Shown piece by piece: positions 8,377 to 17,702 of a stretch of 48,382 bases of DNA. The notes beneath the pieces are model-generated. The model made no database searches. It was not told where the DNA came from and was given only the letters and a program-made list of their open reading frames with translations. This DNA comes from Thermoplasmata archaeon (lineage in GTDB: Archaea > Thermoplasmatota > Thermoplasmata > Halarchaeoplasmatales > Halarchaeoplasmataceae). The stretch covers positions 1 through 48,382 of the forward strand of contig PUPH01000117.1 of assembly GCA_003553085.1 (NCBI GenBank). The letters are read 5' to 3'. Positions within the stretch are counted from its first letter, which is position 1. Each line of letters begins with the position of its first letter. The position numbers were made by a program, and so were the translations under genes.

Positions 8377-11300
8377 TCAGGAAGTTCCCTTTTTCCGGTA
8401 CCAGTTCAAGAACACTATCAAAGCCGCTGCTACCGCCACAACGAATGGAAGCAGTGTTAGATATAACGGATACCTCGGAGAGAAACTCCACGTGTCCGAG
8501 GTGGTGACATACATGCCATCGTCCACTTCCACATACCACTCGTAATCCCGTCGTGTGCTCAGGCCGTCCCAACCCATCCTCACCGTAGAACCACTTTCCA
8601 CACCCTCTACCTCTCCGATCAGTTCGTCGTTACTTGCATCGTAAAAACGTACGGTGAGTTCATCTCCATCCGGGTCGTTGACCAGTACCTTTAGCTCGGG
8701 ATCCGTGGACGAACTTCCCCGGTGGCTGGGTGATTTCAATTCAGGTGGATCCGGTGGATGATTGGTGGTGAAATTCCACGTTTCCGATGTCGTTGAATGG
8801 ACCCCATCATCGATGACCACATACCACTCGTGAGTTTGACCCCTTTCCACATGCCAATCGACCTCGGCGTATTCACCACTCTCTAGGCCTGTTACGCTCC
8901 CGATCTCGCTATCATCAGAAGCGTCGAAAAATGTTGCACTCATAGTATCTCCATCTTCATCGTGAACGGGTACGGCAAGGCGTATGTCCTCCGGCAGCCC
9001 GTGTGCTCCATCAGCAGGATAGGGGTCTGTGGGCGAGCTCGGGGGATGATTGGTGGTGAAATTGAAAACATCGGATACGGTACTCAGCTCTCCGTCGTCC
9101 ACCTTTACGTACCACTCGTATGTCGTACCGGTCTCCAGTCCCTCCCAATACATCTCCACTCGTTCACCGCTGGTGACACCCGTCAGCTCACCGATGATGC
9201 TGCCATCGGATGCATCGAAGAATGTCACGTCCAGATCGTGCCCGTCCGGGTCGGAGATGTTCACCGAGAGGACGACATCTTCCTCCAGCCCCGTACTTCC
9301 AGGATCTGGTAAGGGTTCTGCAGGAGTATCGGGAGGTCTCTTCGTGAGGAACGACCATACGGGAGATCGTGTGGTCGAGATACCGTCATCCGCAACGGCG
9401 TACCATCTAAGATCGGTTCCCGGTTCCAATGGACCTATGTTTATTTCTGCTCTGGTATGGTTTTCCACATGAGTATCCTCCCCAAGGAGTTCATGGTCCG
9501 AGGTGTAAAAGGATACATTCATGGCATCTCCATCTCGGTCGCTGACCAGTACCGATAGAGATGTGTTCAGTCTGACCCCAGTGGTTTCGTTCGAGGGGGT
9601 CGGATCTACCGGTTCATCCGGTGGGTAACTGGTGGTGAAATTCCAGGTGGGAGAATGTGTAAACAGATCTCCGTCATCAGCCTCAACGAACCAACCGTAC
9701 CGGGTACCCGCCTCCAAAGAGGACCATACAACACCGGCACGAGCACCGCTCTCCACATCTGAAACGGATCCGATGGGCTCTACGGTATCCGATGAGTAAA
9801 ATGTGAGGTCCATGGTTTTATCCTCTGAATGGGTCACTCTGACCGAGAGTTCTACATCTAAATGTAAGCCTCTGGCTCCATGCACAGGCACCGGCTCTTC
9901 CGGAGGTTCGGGCGCATTCACCTTGAATGCGTTGTTCATCACTAAAGCATAATCCTGGTTAGCCGAACCATCTCCGTCGGCATCTGCAGGTACGTTCTTT
10001 CCGACGACCCTGATGGTGTAAACACCCTCCTCGAGGTTATCCGGGTGGATGTAGATGTTCTCAACGTTGTTCCTGTCGTCCCGTCCATCACCGTTGTTAT
10101 CGAAGTTGCTGTTCGCGTTCGGCGGGGTCCAACCTTCCTGGAAGGCATTTCCTCTGTAAACGTCTCCTGCTGGAGAGATCATCTCCAGATCCAAATCGTT
10201 CCTAAGTGTTGGATCAGCACCGGCTGAGGCTGGTGCATCGGTCCAGGTGAGAGTTAACTTCAGCGGTTCATCATGATCTGAAACTTTGATAGAGTGCTCT
10301 TCTTCTTCACCCGTAGTGATCTGCGATTCCTGATCGACCATTTCTATGTTGGTCGATGATGATATGAGATCCGGGAGGAATACCATGCCCCAGCCTTCCT
10401 CTCTGTTGGGTATATGACCTGTGTTCCCCTGGTCGGGATCTAAAGGCCGTGCGGTGTTGATGAGCATGGCTTTGACCATGGCGGGACTTGGAGTCACACC
10501 GTGTACTTCTTCGTACCATCCCACGACCACCGCTGCTGCACCGGCAACCGTTGGGCAGGACTGTGAGGTACCCTCCATCACCATGTGATCATAGGTCTCA
10601 GAATCGGCATCCCAGTAAGTTGAAGCACGTGCCATCCCCGGAGCCACTACATCCGGTTTGATCCTTCCGTCCTGAGTCCATCCTCGTGAGCTGAAACCCG
10701 CAATATTGTATGGATTATCCGATGTGAAATCGGGTAAGTAGTTCTCGGAAGCCCCCACAGTGATCACGTTCTTCGCGGTACCCGGCGAAGTGATACTGGT
10801 CTCATCGGGGCCGCTGTTCCCAGCCGCCACAACGATGACCATGGGCTGGTTTCCCTCCTTGATCATGTCTGCATCTCTGACCGCTTTATCGTAAGCCTGG
10901 GATACTTCTCTGTAACTACCATCATCCACTTCACCCCAAGAGTTAACGTGTATATAGGCCCCGGCCTCCATCTTGGCGTTCTGAACGATCTGGTAGTAAT
11001 CCGATGGCCCCACCCAGTTCTCGTCATCATCGAATATCCTCTGAGCATAGATTCCAGCATCGGGTGCTAGTGATTGGGCTAGATAATAATCTCCCACTTC
11101 GTAATGTTCTGGGAAAACCTCCTGGGTGCCTGAGTAGGTGTTTCCCCCGGCTAGACCGGCCACATGAGTTCCGTGACCACTCCCGTCGGCCCATGCACCT
11201 TCTTCCGAGCTCCACGTCTGATAATCGAACCCTCCCATGACCCTACCGGTGAAGTCGGGATGGCCGGCATCGCCGACGGTGCCGTCACCTATACCCGTAT

Positions 11301-12174
11301 CCGCCAAAGCTATGGTTACACCATCCCCGGTATAACCTATCTGGTTCACATAGGCGCCGTGATCCCCATACTCCCTATAAGGAGTGTTAGGGTCATCGTC
11401 GTCATCCATGATCCAGCACCCTCCACCGATTATCTGAGAACCGATCTCGTCCATCAGGCGAGGAGGATGATATGGGAGTATGCTGATCACCTCCGGAACA
11501 CGTGCTAAACGATCCATGGAGTCCTGATCATCAACATATACCAGAGCACTGGTGCCATCGGGATCCATCTGTAAGATAGAGATACCTGGAATACCTTCGA
11601 TAGTCCTCCGGTCACCGTTTACCGAACCTACAAAGACCAGTCCGGGTTCGGCAGCCGGGGATATCTTGTACTCCGGTCGATATGTGCTGACGGCTTCAAC
11701 GAAGAACAGATCGTTCAACTCAACAGCGACCTCACTGGTGGTGTATACTTTGTATGCATGATCAGGTACATAATCGATGATCTCTGCACCCCTTTCGATC
11801 AGTTCGTCCCTCCATTGTGGGTGAACGGGACCTATCAGATGCACTAGATATAGCCCTTGGAAACCATCGAGATAGCGAAGCTCCGGATCTGAAGGTATAT
11901 CATGACGTTCTCCATGTATGTAAAAACCGCTCCGTTGGCCCAGATCGATGACATCTGGATGGCCCCTGAGTATCTCATAACGCTCTTTGCCATCTACCAG
12001 GGCATAATCCGGATACATTTGGATCACCTCTAGGCCGTCCATATCTATCTCGCTGTTGAGTCTCACCATCAATAATCCTCCCTCCGGCTCCGTGGTATCT
12101 CCACCGAGCACTGGAATTGTCAATAAGAGGACCAAGAATATGGAAACCCACTTAACGATCGATGTTGATCTCAT
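8377..12174 (-). CDS. Secreted, membrane-anchored S8 subtilisin-like serine protease with five tandem ~97-aa beta-sandwich repeats
   Basis: Signal peptide; catalytic blocks VTIALADTGIGDG, GSGHGTHVAGLAGG, MEGTSQSCPTVAGAA; C-terminal TM (LPFVVAVAAALIVFLNW) and RKK. Confidence 0.93.
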   Translation of the reverse strand: MRSTSIVKWVSIFLVLLLTIPVLGGDTTEPEGGLLMVRLNSEIDMDGLEVIQMYPDYALVDGKERYEILRGHPDVIDLGQRSGFYIHGERHDIPSDPELRYLDGFQGLYLVHLIGPVHPQWRDELIERGAEIIDYVPDHAYKVYTTSEVAVELNDLFFVEAVSTYRPEYKISPAAEPGLVFVGSVNGDRRTIEGIPGISILQMDPDGTSALVYVDDQDSMDRLARVPEVISILPYHPPRLMDEIGSQIIGGGCWIMDDDDDPNTPYREYGDHGAYVNQIGYTGDGVTIALADTGIGDGTVGDAGHPDFTGRVMGGFDYQTWSSEEGAWADGSGHGTHVAGLAGGNTYSGTQEVFPEHYEVGDYYLAQSLAPDAGIYAQRIFDDDENWVGPSDYYQIVQNAKMEAGAYIHVNSWGEVDDGSYREVSQAYDKAVRDADMIKEGNQPMVIVVAAGNSGPDETSITSPGTAKNVITVGASENYLPDFTSDNPYNIAGFSSRGWTQDGRIKPDVVAPGMARASTYWDADSETYDHMVMEGTSQSCPTVAGAAAVVVGWYEEVHGVTPSPAMVKAMLINTARPLDPDQGNTGHIPNREEGWGMVFLPDLISSSTNIEMVDQESQITTGEEEEHSIKVSDHDEPLKLTLTWTDAPASAGADPTLRNDLDLEMISPAGDVYRGNAFQEGWTPPNANSNFDNNGDGRDDRNNVENIYIHPDNLEEGVYTIRVVGKNVPADADGDGSANQDYALVMNNAFKVNAPEPPEEPVPVHGARGLHLDVELSVRVTHSEDKTMDLTFYSSDTVEPIGSVSDVESGARAGVVWSSLEAGTRYGWFVEADDGDLFTHSPTWNFTTSYPPDEPVDPTPSNETTGVRLNTSLSVLVSDRDGDAMNVSFYTSDHELLGEDTHVENHTRAEINIGPLEPGTDLRWYAVADDGISTTRSPVWSFLTKRPPDTPAEPLPDPGSTGLEEDVVLSVNISDPDGHDLDVTFFDASDGSIIGELTGVTSGERVEMYWEGLETGTTYEWYVKVDDGELSTVSDVFNFTTNHPPSSPTDPYPADGAHGLPEDIRLAVPVHDEDGDTMSATFFDASDDSEIGSVTGLESGEYAEVDWHVERGQTHEWYVVIDDGVHSTTSETWNFTTNHPPDPPELKSPSHRGSSSTDPELKVLVNDPDGDELTVRFYDASNDELIGEVEGVESGSTVRMGWDGLSTRRDYEWYVEVDDGMYVTTSDTWSFSPRYPLYLTLLPFVVAVAAALIVFLNWYRKKGTS
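8465..9915 (-). repeat. Five tandem Fn3/Ig-like repeats within the subtilase
   Basis: Repeated pattern LSVxVxDxDGDxMxVxFYDASDxxxIGxVxGVESG...WxxLExGTxYEWYVxVDDG..T.SxxWNFTTNHPP; near-identical DNA ggatgattggtggtgaaatt near 8755 and 9045. Confidence 0.9.
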
Positions 12175-12235
12175 GGTTCGCTACTGTTATCAACGTAGGT
12201 TAGCAATATAAGGATTGTTAGGATCTAAACAACGA

Positions 12236-13630
12236 TCATGATCTGTAAAATCTCTCCATGTCCAGGAGAGTCTTGCCTGTTATAGCTTCCACTGCGAACA
12301 CGGCGGAACTGGCGCACCCATCGACGCCACTGCTCAACTCGTGTGCGGAGTCCCCGGCCACATACAGACCCTCTATGGGAGTTTCAGGACCGAACCTTCT
12401 TTCATGATACCAATCAACCGTCCTAACCAGTCCATCTACTATCGGGAAGTACTCACCACCGAGCCATGTTAGATCTCTGTCGAGATCAACTGATGTGAAG
12501 ATATCCTGCATATCACTTTTGAATTTACTGATAAGATCCCGTTCAGAACTCAAGTGTGCAGGGTCTACCTCCGCTGCAAAACTTACGTAGTACTCACCGG
12601 GAGGGGCCTGTTTCAACCTCTCATCTACCTCGTAAACAAGGTAATACGAATCCACGTTAGAGACTTCTGATTCTGGGACCATTATCCAAGTACCTGCCGG
12701 CTCTTCCATCAGTGGTCTTTTCACACCCCCCATGACCATGAAGAGATCCGTTGCGTCCTTTTTAGCATCCCTCAAGCGAGAACGGTGATCATCATCCAGT
12801 TCAGTGACGAGATCCAACAACCCGTACACCGGTGCACTGTAGAGAACCTTTCGACAACGTATCTCCCTTCCATCATCCAACACCACACCCTTGGCAACAC
12901 CGTCTTCCACCGATATCCTCTTTACCTCGGTTCCTGTGAGTATCTCTCCTCCGTTCTCCCGGATCACCTTTCCAAGGGCTTCAGCAAGCCTTCCGACACC
13001 GCCTTGTGCAGCGAATATCGGTGTACCGTGCTTCTTCATCCCTTTCAGGTACGCCTTCATACAGAAGATCAGGTCTCCTCCTGAAAGTTTGGAGGTCTCC
13101 GTGGTAGTTTGGTAGCCTGCTACGAAACCGTCGGTGAACAACTCCCTCGCATCATGGTCGAAATCGAACTCGTCGTAAACATCGTCCACCAAACGATAAA
13201 TCCATGTGTCCATCACCTCTTGGTAACTCAGCTTCTTCACATGATCCATGAACTTCTTTATCCTCATCTTAGAACTCAATGACAGAAAGGGGAATGCCTT
13301 AAGATGACCTATCAGTCCTTTCGGTAAACTATGGAACTGACCGCCCTTGTAAAATAGTGGTAGGTTCAGTTTGACTGGTTTTGCATATCTACCTGCTCCC
13401 GTACTGCGTATGACGTACTCTAGATAATTATCGGTAGCGAAAACATGATGTCCGAAATCTACATTATAATTCTCGACATCTGCCCAACCCCATTCCTTGG
13501 GTGTTCTAGTCCCCGCTCTTCCTCCCAGGTAAGAATTTTTTTCGACTACGAGCACATCTAGACCCTTGGAAAGAAGTGCTCCAGCACACAAGCCTGTGAA
13601 ACCTGCACCGATCACGATGATATCTTTCAT
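12236..13630 (-). CDS. FAD-dependent phytoene desaturase/amine-oxidase-like oxidoreductase
   Basis: MKDIIVIGAGFTGLCAGALLSKGLDVLVVEKNSYLGGRAGT dinucleotide fold; C-terminal EGLYVAGDSAHELSSGVDGCASSAVFAVEAI. Confidence 0.85.
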   Translation of the reverse strand: MKDIIVIGAGFTGLCAGALLSKGLDVLVVEKNSYLGGRAGTRTPKEWGWADVENYNVDFGHHVFATDNYLEYVIRSTGAGRYAKPVKLNLPLFYKGGQFHSLPKGLIGHLKAFPFLSLSSKMRIKKFMDHVKKLSYQEVMDTWIYRLVDDVYDEFDFDHDARELFTDGFVAGYQTTTETSKLSGGDLIFCMKAYLKGMKKHGTPIFAAQGGVGRLAEALGKVIRENGGEILTGTEVKRISVEDGVAKGVVLDDGREIRCRKVLYSAPVYGLLDLVTELDDDHRSRLRDAKKDATDLFMVMGGVKRPLMEEPAGTWIMVPESEVSNVDSYYLVYEVDERLKQAPPGEYYVSFAAEVDPAHLSSERDLISKFKSDMQDIFTSVDLDRDLTWLGGEYFPIVDGLVRTVDWYHERRFGPETPIEGLYVAGDSAHELSSGVDGCASSAVFAVEAITGKTLLDMERFYRS

Positions 13631-13797
13631 ATATTACCACCTTTCACGGGATTAAGATATATGCATATATACCTTTTTTGCAACGATCGTCGATTATCGT
13701 CCGTGTTCATTCAAAAAAATATCATATCCCTTCAACCCACTAAAAAATAACACTATATGGTCAACCCCAGGATCCCACTGGTCGGCGATATTCATCT

Positions 13798-14088
13798 TCA
13801 TTTCTTTTTAGTGAAGTACCATTTGTACAGAAGCGCCATATCTCTGGGAAACAGTGCTAATCTGTCTCCATCCTCTACTTTCCGTTCGATATCAGAATAC
13901 TCCCTGTTGAGAAAGATATGGCTCACTTCATCTTTTTTGATCTCTAATAGGCCCATGATATCCGTGATGCAACTATCTTCCTCGATCTCGATCTTCACTG
14001 AACCGATGGAACCGGTTGTATCATCCGATCTCTCGCCCCTTTCCCTGAGTTTTCCATATAGCACAACTTCGATTTCCATATCACTCAA
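13798..14088 (-). CDS. MoaD/ThiS-like beta-grasp protein lacking a C-terminal Gly-Gly
   Basis: MEIEVVLYGKLRE ... VSHIFLNREYSDIERKVEDGDRLALFPRDMALLYKWYFTKKK; the usual GG end is replaced by a basic/aromatic tail. Confidence 0.7.
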   Translation of the reverse strand: MSDMEIEVVLYGKLRERGERSDDTTGSIGSVKIEIEEDSCITDIMGLLEIKKDEVSHIFLNREYSDIERKVEDGDRLALFPRDMALLYKWYFTKKK

Positions 14089-14099
14089 CTACTCGATAG

Positions 14100-14384
14100 T
14101 TATCCACCACCTACCACCGGAAAGATGGATATCTTATCTCCCTCTTCCACCTCGGTATCCAATCCGTCCAAGTAGCCTATGTTTCTACCATCTTTGAGTA
14201 CGATCTTATCATCTCTCAATTCGGCATGTTCATCATCCTTGAAGAGCTGTTCTTCGAGCTCAGCGACCTCGGACACCAGCGCTTTTAATACGTCTCTGAC
14301 ATCCTCGCCTTCTATCTCAAATTCATTACTGCCAGCGATCTCAGCGATCTGAGCGAACAGCTTGACCTTGACTTTTCCGGACAT
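14100..14384 (-). CDS. MoaD-family sulfur carrier / small archaeal ubiquitin-like modifier
   Basis: KVKVKLFAQIAEIAGSNEFEIEGEDVRDVLKALVSE ... LDTEVEEGDKISIFPVVGGG with C-terminal GG. Confidence 0.9.
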   Translation of the reverse strand: MSGKVKVKLFAQIAEIAGSNEFEIEGEDVRDVLKALVSEVAELEEQLFKDDEHAELRDDKIVLKDGRNIGYLDGLDTEVEEGDKISIFPVVGGG

Positions 14385-14408
14385 ATAAATAAAAAAAGAA
14401 GAAGGTTT

Positions 14409-16151
14409 TCAGTCCTCCCAGACTGAATCCAGTTCTTCGTCAGGCACGTCGAAGACCACGTTATGGGGTGGTAGCTCTTCCTTAATCATGAACTCTGGCA
14501 GCCTGTCATCTTCCTTGGAGAATCCGGCCCTCTTGTTGAATTCCCTCTCGGTCTCAAGCACCTGTTTACCGAAATTCATGACGTCCTCGATAGAATAGTC
14601 CGTTCCTAGGACACCGTTCACAGTATCCACAACCCCTTCCAATCCTTCCTCGATATCTAAGATCGCGAAGGCTATGAAGAGACAGTATCCAGCACTGTCG
14701 ATGGCGGCCGTGGCACGCTGTAGGCTTTTAGAAAGCTCACCTTTCTTGATATCGAAAGGATCTGCCTCACCACCGACGCCCATGATCTCTGGTGCTATGG
14801 CGTATCCTGCGGTATGGTCGGCTCCCATAGGTGACGTAGCGTATGTCACACCGATGCCTTTGATAGGTCTTGGATCGTAAGCCGGCATGGCCTGACCCTT
14901 GACCGTCGGTATCCTATCGACTCCGAAGGCCCTTCCAGTGTATTCCGCACCGTTGGCCAAGATCCTACCCAGGGCTGTCTTGTTGTATATCTCATCCATC
15001 AGCTTCAGTGCTCCTTCTCCATCACCGAAGTCTAGAAGACCTCCTTCCATGGCTACCGCGATGGTGTTACCCGCTTCTATAGTATCCATACCTAGATCGT
15101 TACATGCACGGTTCAACTCCCCTATCACATCGAGGTCGTATATACCACAGTTGGGACCCAGTGCCCATACAGATTCGTACTCCAATACTCCGACTGGATC
15201 TTTTCCATCTTCTTTCGTCCATATCTCGGAACACCGTATTATACAGCTCGGACTGCATTTGTGCGGTCTGACCCCGCCTCTCTTCTTGATCTCCTCGGCC
15301 TTTCTTTCACCAGATACCTGGGCGGACCGGTCATCGCTGCCTTCGGAGAAGTTCCTCTGTGGTAAACCTCCGCTCTCGTTGATGATGTTGATCAATACGG
15401 AGGTCCCGTAGGAATAGAGTGCCCCGCCTTTCTTGGTCACATCGTGTTCCGATAGAGCTTTTGCCAATTTCTTCCTACCCTTATCGAAGGTTTCCTTGTC
15501 CTTGATCTCGATCTTATCCTCTTCAGGTTCTTCTATCACGATGAATTTTATGCCTCGAGAAGCCATCACCGCACCTAGGCCGCCTCTACCAGAGTACCTT
15601 GACGACATTCCCTCTGGATCCGTGTATGATATACCTGCATTGGCGGCTCCAAGTTCTCCTGCGATACCCACACCGGTTATCTCGATGTTATCTCCGAATT
15701 CCTCGTGGAGCTTATCATAAGCCTTGTACAGACCCATCCCTAGATAATCATCGGCCTCCACGAGTTCCTCACCGTCATTACCCAATTTAAGGATGTAATA
15801 CTTGTCCTTCTTAGCTTTACCTTCGATAACCAGCGCTTTGATCCCTTTTTGAGCCAACGTCTTAGCGAAGGGGGTACCTGCATTGGATTCCTTTATACCT
15901 CCAGTCAGCGGTGATTTGGCACCTGCCGATATCCTTCCGGAGTTGGGCGAACCGGTGCCCGTGACTATCCCCGGGGCAAATATAAGTTTGTTATTAGGTC
16001 CCAGGGGATGAGCATTAGGAGGTACTTCATCGGAGATCATCTTCGATGTAAGCGCTCTACCACCTAACCTTCTATATTTTTCAGGAACATCCTCGTAATT
16101 CAGGGTCCCTTTCCCCATATCCACTCTCAATATTTTCTGCGTCATGTTCAC
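14409..16151 (-). CDS. Aldehyde ferredoxin oxidoreductase family protein
   Basis: LRVDMGKGTLNYEDVPEKYRRLGGRALTSKMI, GRGGLGAVMASRGIKFIV, CSPSCIIRCSEIW cluster cysteines, AIDSAGYCLF distal Cys. Confidence 0.95.
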   Translation of the reverse strand: MNMTQKILRVDMGKGTLNYEDVPEKYRRLGGRALTSKMISDEVPPNAHPLGPNNKLIFAPGIVTGTGSPNSGRISAGAKSPLTGGIKESNAGTPFAKTLAQKGIKALVIEGKAKKDKYYILKLGNDGEELVEADDYLGMGLYKAYDKLHEEFGDNIEITGVGIAGELGAANAGISYTDPEGMSSRYSGRGGLGAVMASRGIKFIVIEEPEEDKIEIKDKETFDKGRKKLAKALSEHDVTKKGGALYSYGTSVLINIINESGGLPQRNFSEGSDDRSAQVSGERKAEEIKKRGGVRPHKCSPSCIIRCSEIWTKEDGKDPVGVLEYESVWALGPNCGIYDLDVIGELNRACNDLGMDTIEAGNTIAVAMEGGLLDFGDGEGALKLMDEIYNKTALGRILANGAEYTGRAFGVDRIPTVKGQAMPAYDPRPIKGIGVTYATSPMGADHTAGYAIAPEIMGVGGEADPFDIKKGELSKSLQRATAAIDSAGYCLFIAFAILDIEEGLEGVVDTVNGVLGTDYSIEDVMNFGKQVLETEREFNKRAGFSKEDDRLPEFMIKEELPPHNVVFDVPDEELDSVWED

Positions 16152-16298
16152 ACCGTGTCAAATATATCACAATAGATGTTTAATAAATTTTGCATTAACG
16201 TAGTTGATCTTATGACATCCCTAGATTCCATCATGGGTGGGTCGCGTATTGATGTGAGTGCGAGGATGAAGTTAGTTCAGATAGAGATATGAAGACAT

Positions 16299-17702
16299 CT
16301 AGAGCTCCCGGGAATCTTTCTCCACCAGCTCAACGTTATCGAATAATTTTACCTTGAAGATACGGCTGGCCTTGGAGTGGATTATCTCCACCACTCCACC
16401 GTCATCCTCCAGTTCGATCTTGCCTATGTCCTGATCACGGATACCGAACTTATTGAGTTCCTGTACGATATCCCATTTGGTGAAGTCATCGTCACTGGCG
16501 AATCGGAAGGGGACCATACCGAAAATATCTGCGTTCTCTTGGTAATCGATACGTTCTCTGACACGCCCCTTCTTTTTCAACTTTAGTTCCTTCAACTCCC
16601 TGTCGACGAACTCTTCGATCTCCTCGAGGAATCTAAGCTCGTCACCGCTGACGAAGGTTATTGCTTTACCTTCCTTGTCCAGCCTGCCTGTCCGACCTAT
16701 ACGGTGCACGTAGTCTTTGTGATATTGGGGTACGTCGTAATTGACGACATGGGTGATATTTTCCACATCTATACCTCTAGCTGAAACGTCAGTAGAAGCA
16801 AGTATGTCGATCTTACCTCTTTTAAAATCATTCATGGTCTTTGTTCTAGCGGCCTGACTCATGTCGCCGTGCATCGCATGTGCTTTATAACCATACTTGC
16901 GTAGGCGATCGACCAAGGTCTGGGTCCATATCTTCGTATTGCAGAATATAAGATACTTACCGGGCTCGTTGTCGAGTAAGGCAGACAATTTTGCCATCTT
17001 ATTCATCTTACCTACCCGGATAAAATACTGGTCAACACCCTTTGCGGATATATCGTCTTTGGAAAGTTTCAGTATCTTAGGATCCTCCATGTACTTACGA
17101 CCGAGTTTGATTATGGGTTCGGGCATGGTAGCGGAGAATATCATCATCTGCTTACCTTTGGGTGTACGGGATAATATCCACTTAATATCTGGAAAGAATC
17201 CCATATCCAGCATCCTGTCGCCTTCATCCAGTATGAAGAACTTTATGTGATCGAGCTTCAACTTGCCCCTCTTGATGAGGTCGATAACTCTTCCCGGAGT
17301 ACCGGCCACGAACGATGCTTTTGGTATCCGCCGGATCTGCTTCTCGATGCTGGCACCGCCGTAAATCGCCACCGTTTTCAATCCCCGGGCTCTGGCGAAT
17401 ATCTTCGCTTCACTTTCCACCTGCTGAGCCAGTTCCCTGGTAGGTGTCATCACCACTGCTTCCACCCCTTTACCGCCTTCGATACCTTCGAATATGGGTA
17501 CCAAGAACGCCAGTGTTTTACCGGAACCGGTCCTTGCTTGGACGATCAGATCTTTATCATCCATGGCCAAGGGTATGGATTCCTTCTGTACATCAGTGGG
17601 CTCGACGAACTCACCTTTTTTAAGAGCCTTCTGTGTTTCCTGACTAAGCTCCATTTCCTCGAATCTGCTGATTTCGCTCATCTGAACTGATTCCGCTCTC
17701 AC
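16299..17702 (-). CDS. DEAD-box ATP-dependent RNA helicase
   Basis: ARTGSGKT, PTRELAQQ, ILDEGDRMLDMGF (DEGD variant of DEAD), SATMP, STDVSARGID, HRIGRTGR. Confidence 0.95.
   Translation of the reverse strand: MRAESVQMSEISRFEEMELSQETQKALKKGEFVEPTDVQKESIPLAMDDKDLIVQARTGSGKTLAFLVPIFEGIEGGKGVEAVVMTPTRELAQQVESEAKIFARARGLKTVAIYGGASIEKQIRRIPKASFVAGTPGRVIDLIKRGKLKLDHIKFFILDEGDRMLDMGFFPDIKWILSRTPKGKQMMIFSATMPEPIIKLGRKYMEDPKILKLSKDDISAKGVDQYFIRVGKMNKMAKLSALLDNEPGKYLIFCNTKIWTQTLVDRLRKYGYKAHAMHGDMSQAARTKTMNDFKRGKIDILASTDVSARGIDVENITHVVNYDVPQYHKDYVHRIGRTGRLDKEGKAITFVSGDELRFLEEIEEFVDRELKELKLKKKGRVRERIDYQENADIFGMVPFRFASDDDFTKWDIVQELNKFGIRDQDIGKIELEDDGGVVEIIHSKASRIFKVKLFDNVELVEKDSREL

Noticed and set aside
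8465-9915. Periodic ~290-bp direct repeats considered as a CRISPR or satellite-like array
   Set aside because: In-frame coding repeats of a surface protein; divergence pattern is protein-level.
13757-14197. 146-aa plus-strand ORF across both MoaD-like genes
   Set aside because: Ser/Pro-rich antisense shadow of real coding sequence; no domain.
14899-15411. 170-aa plus-strand ORF opposite AOR
   Set aside because: Antisense to AOR, which has clear cofactor motifs; low-complexity Ser/Pro composition.
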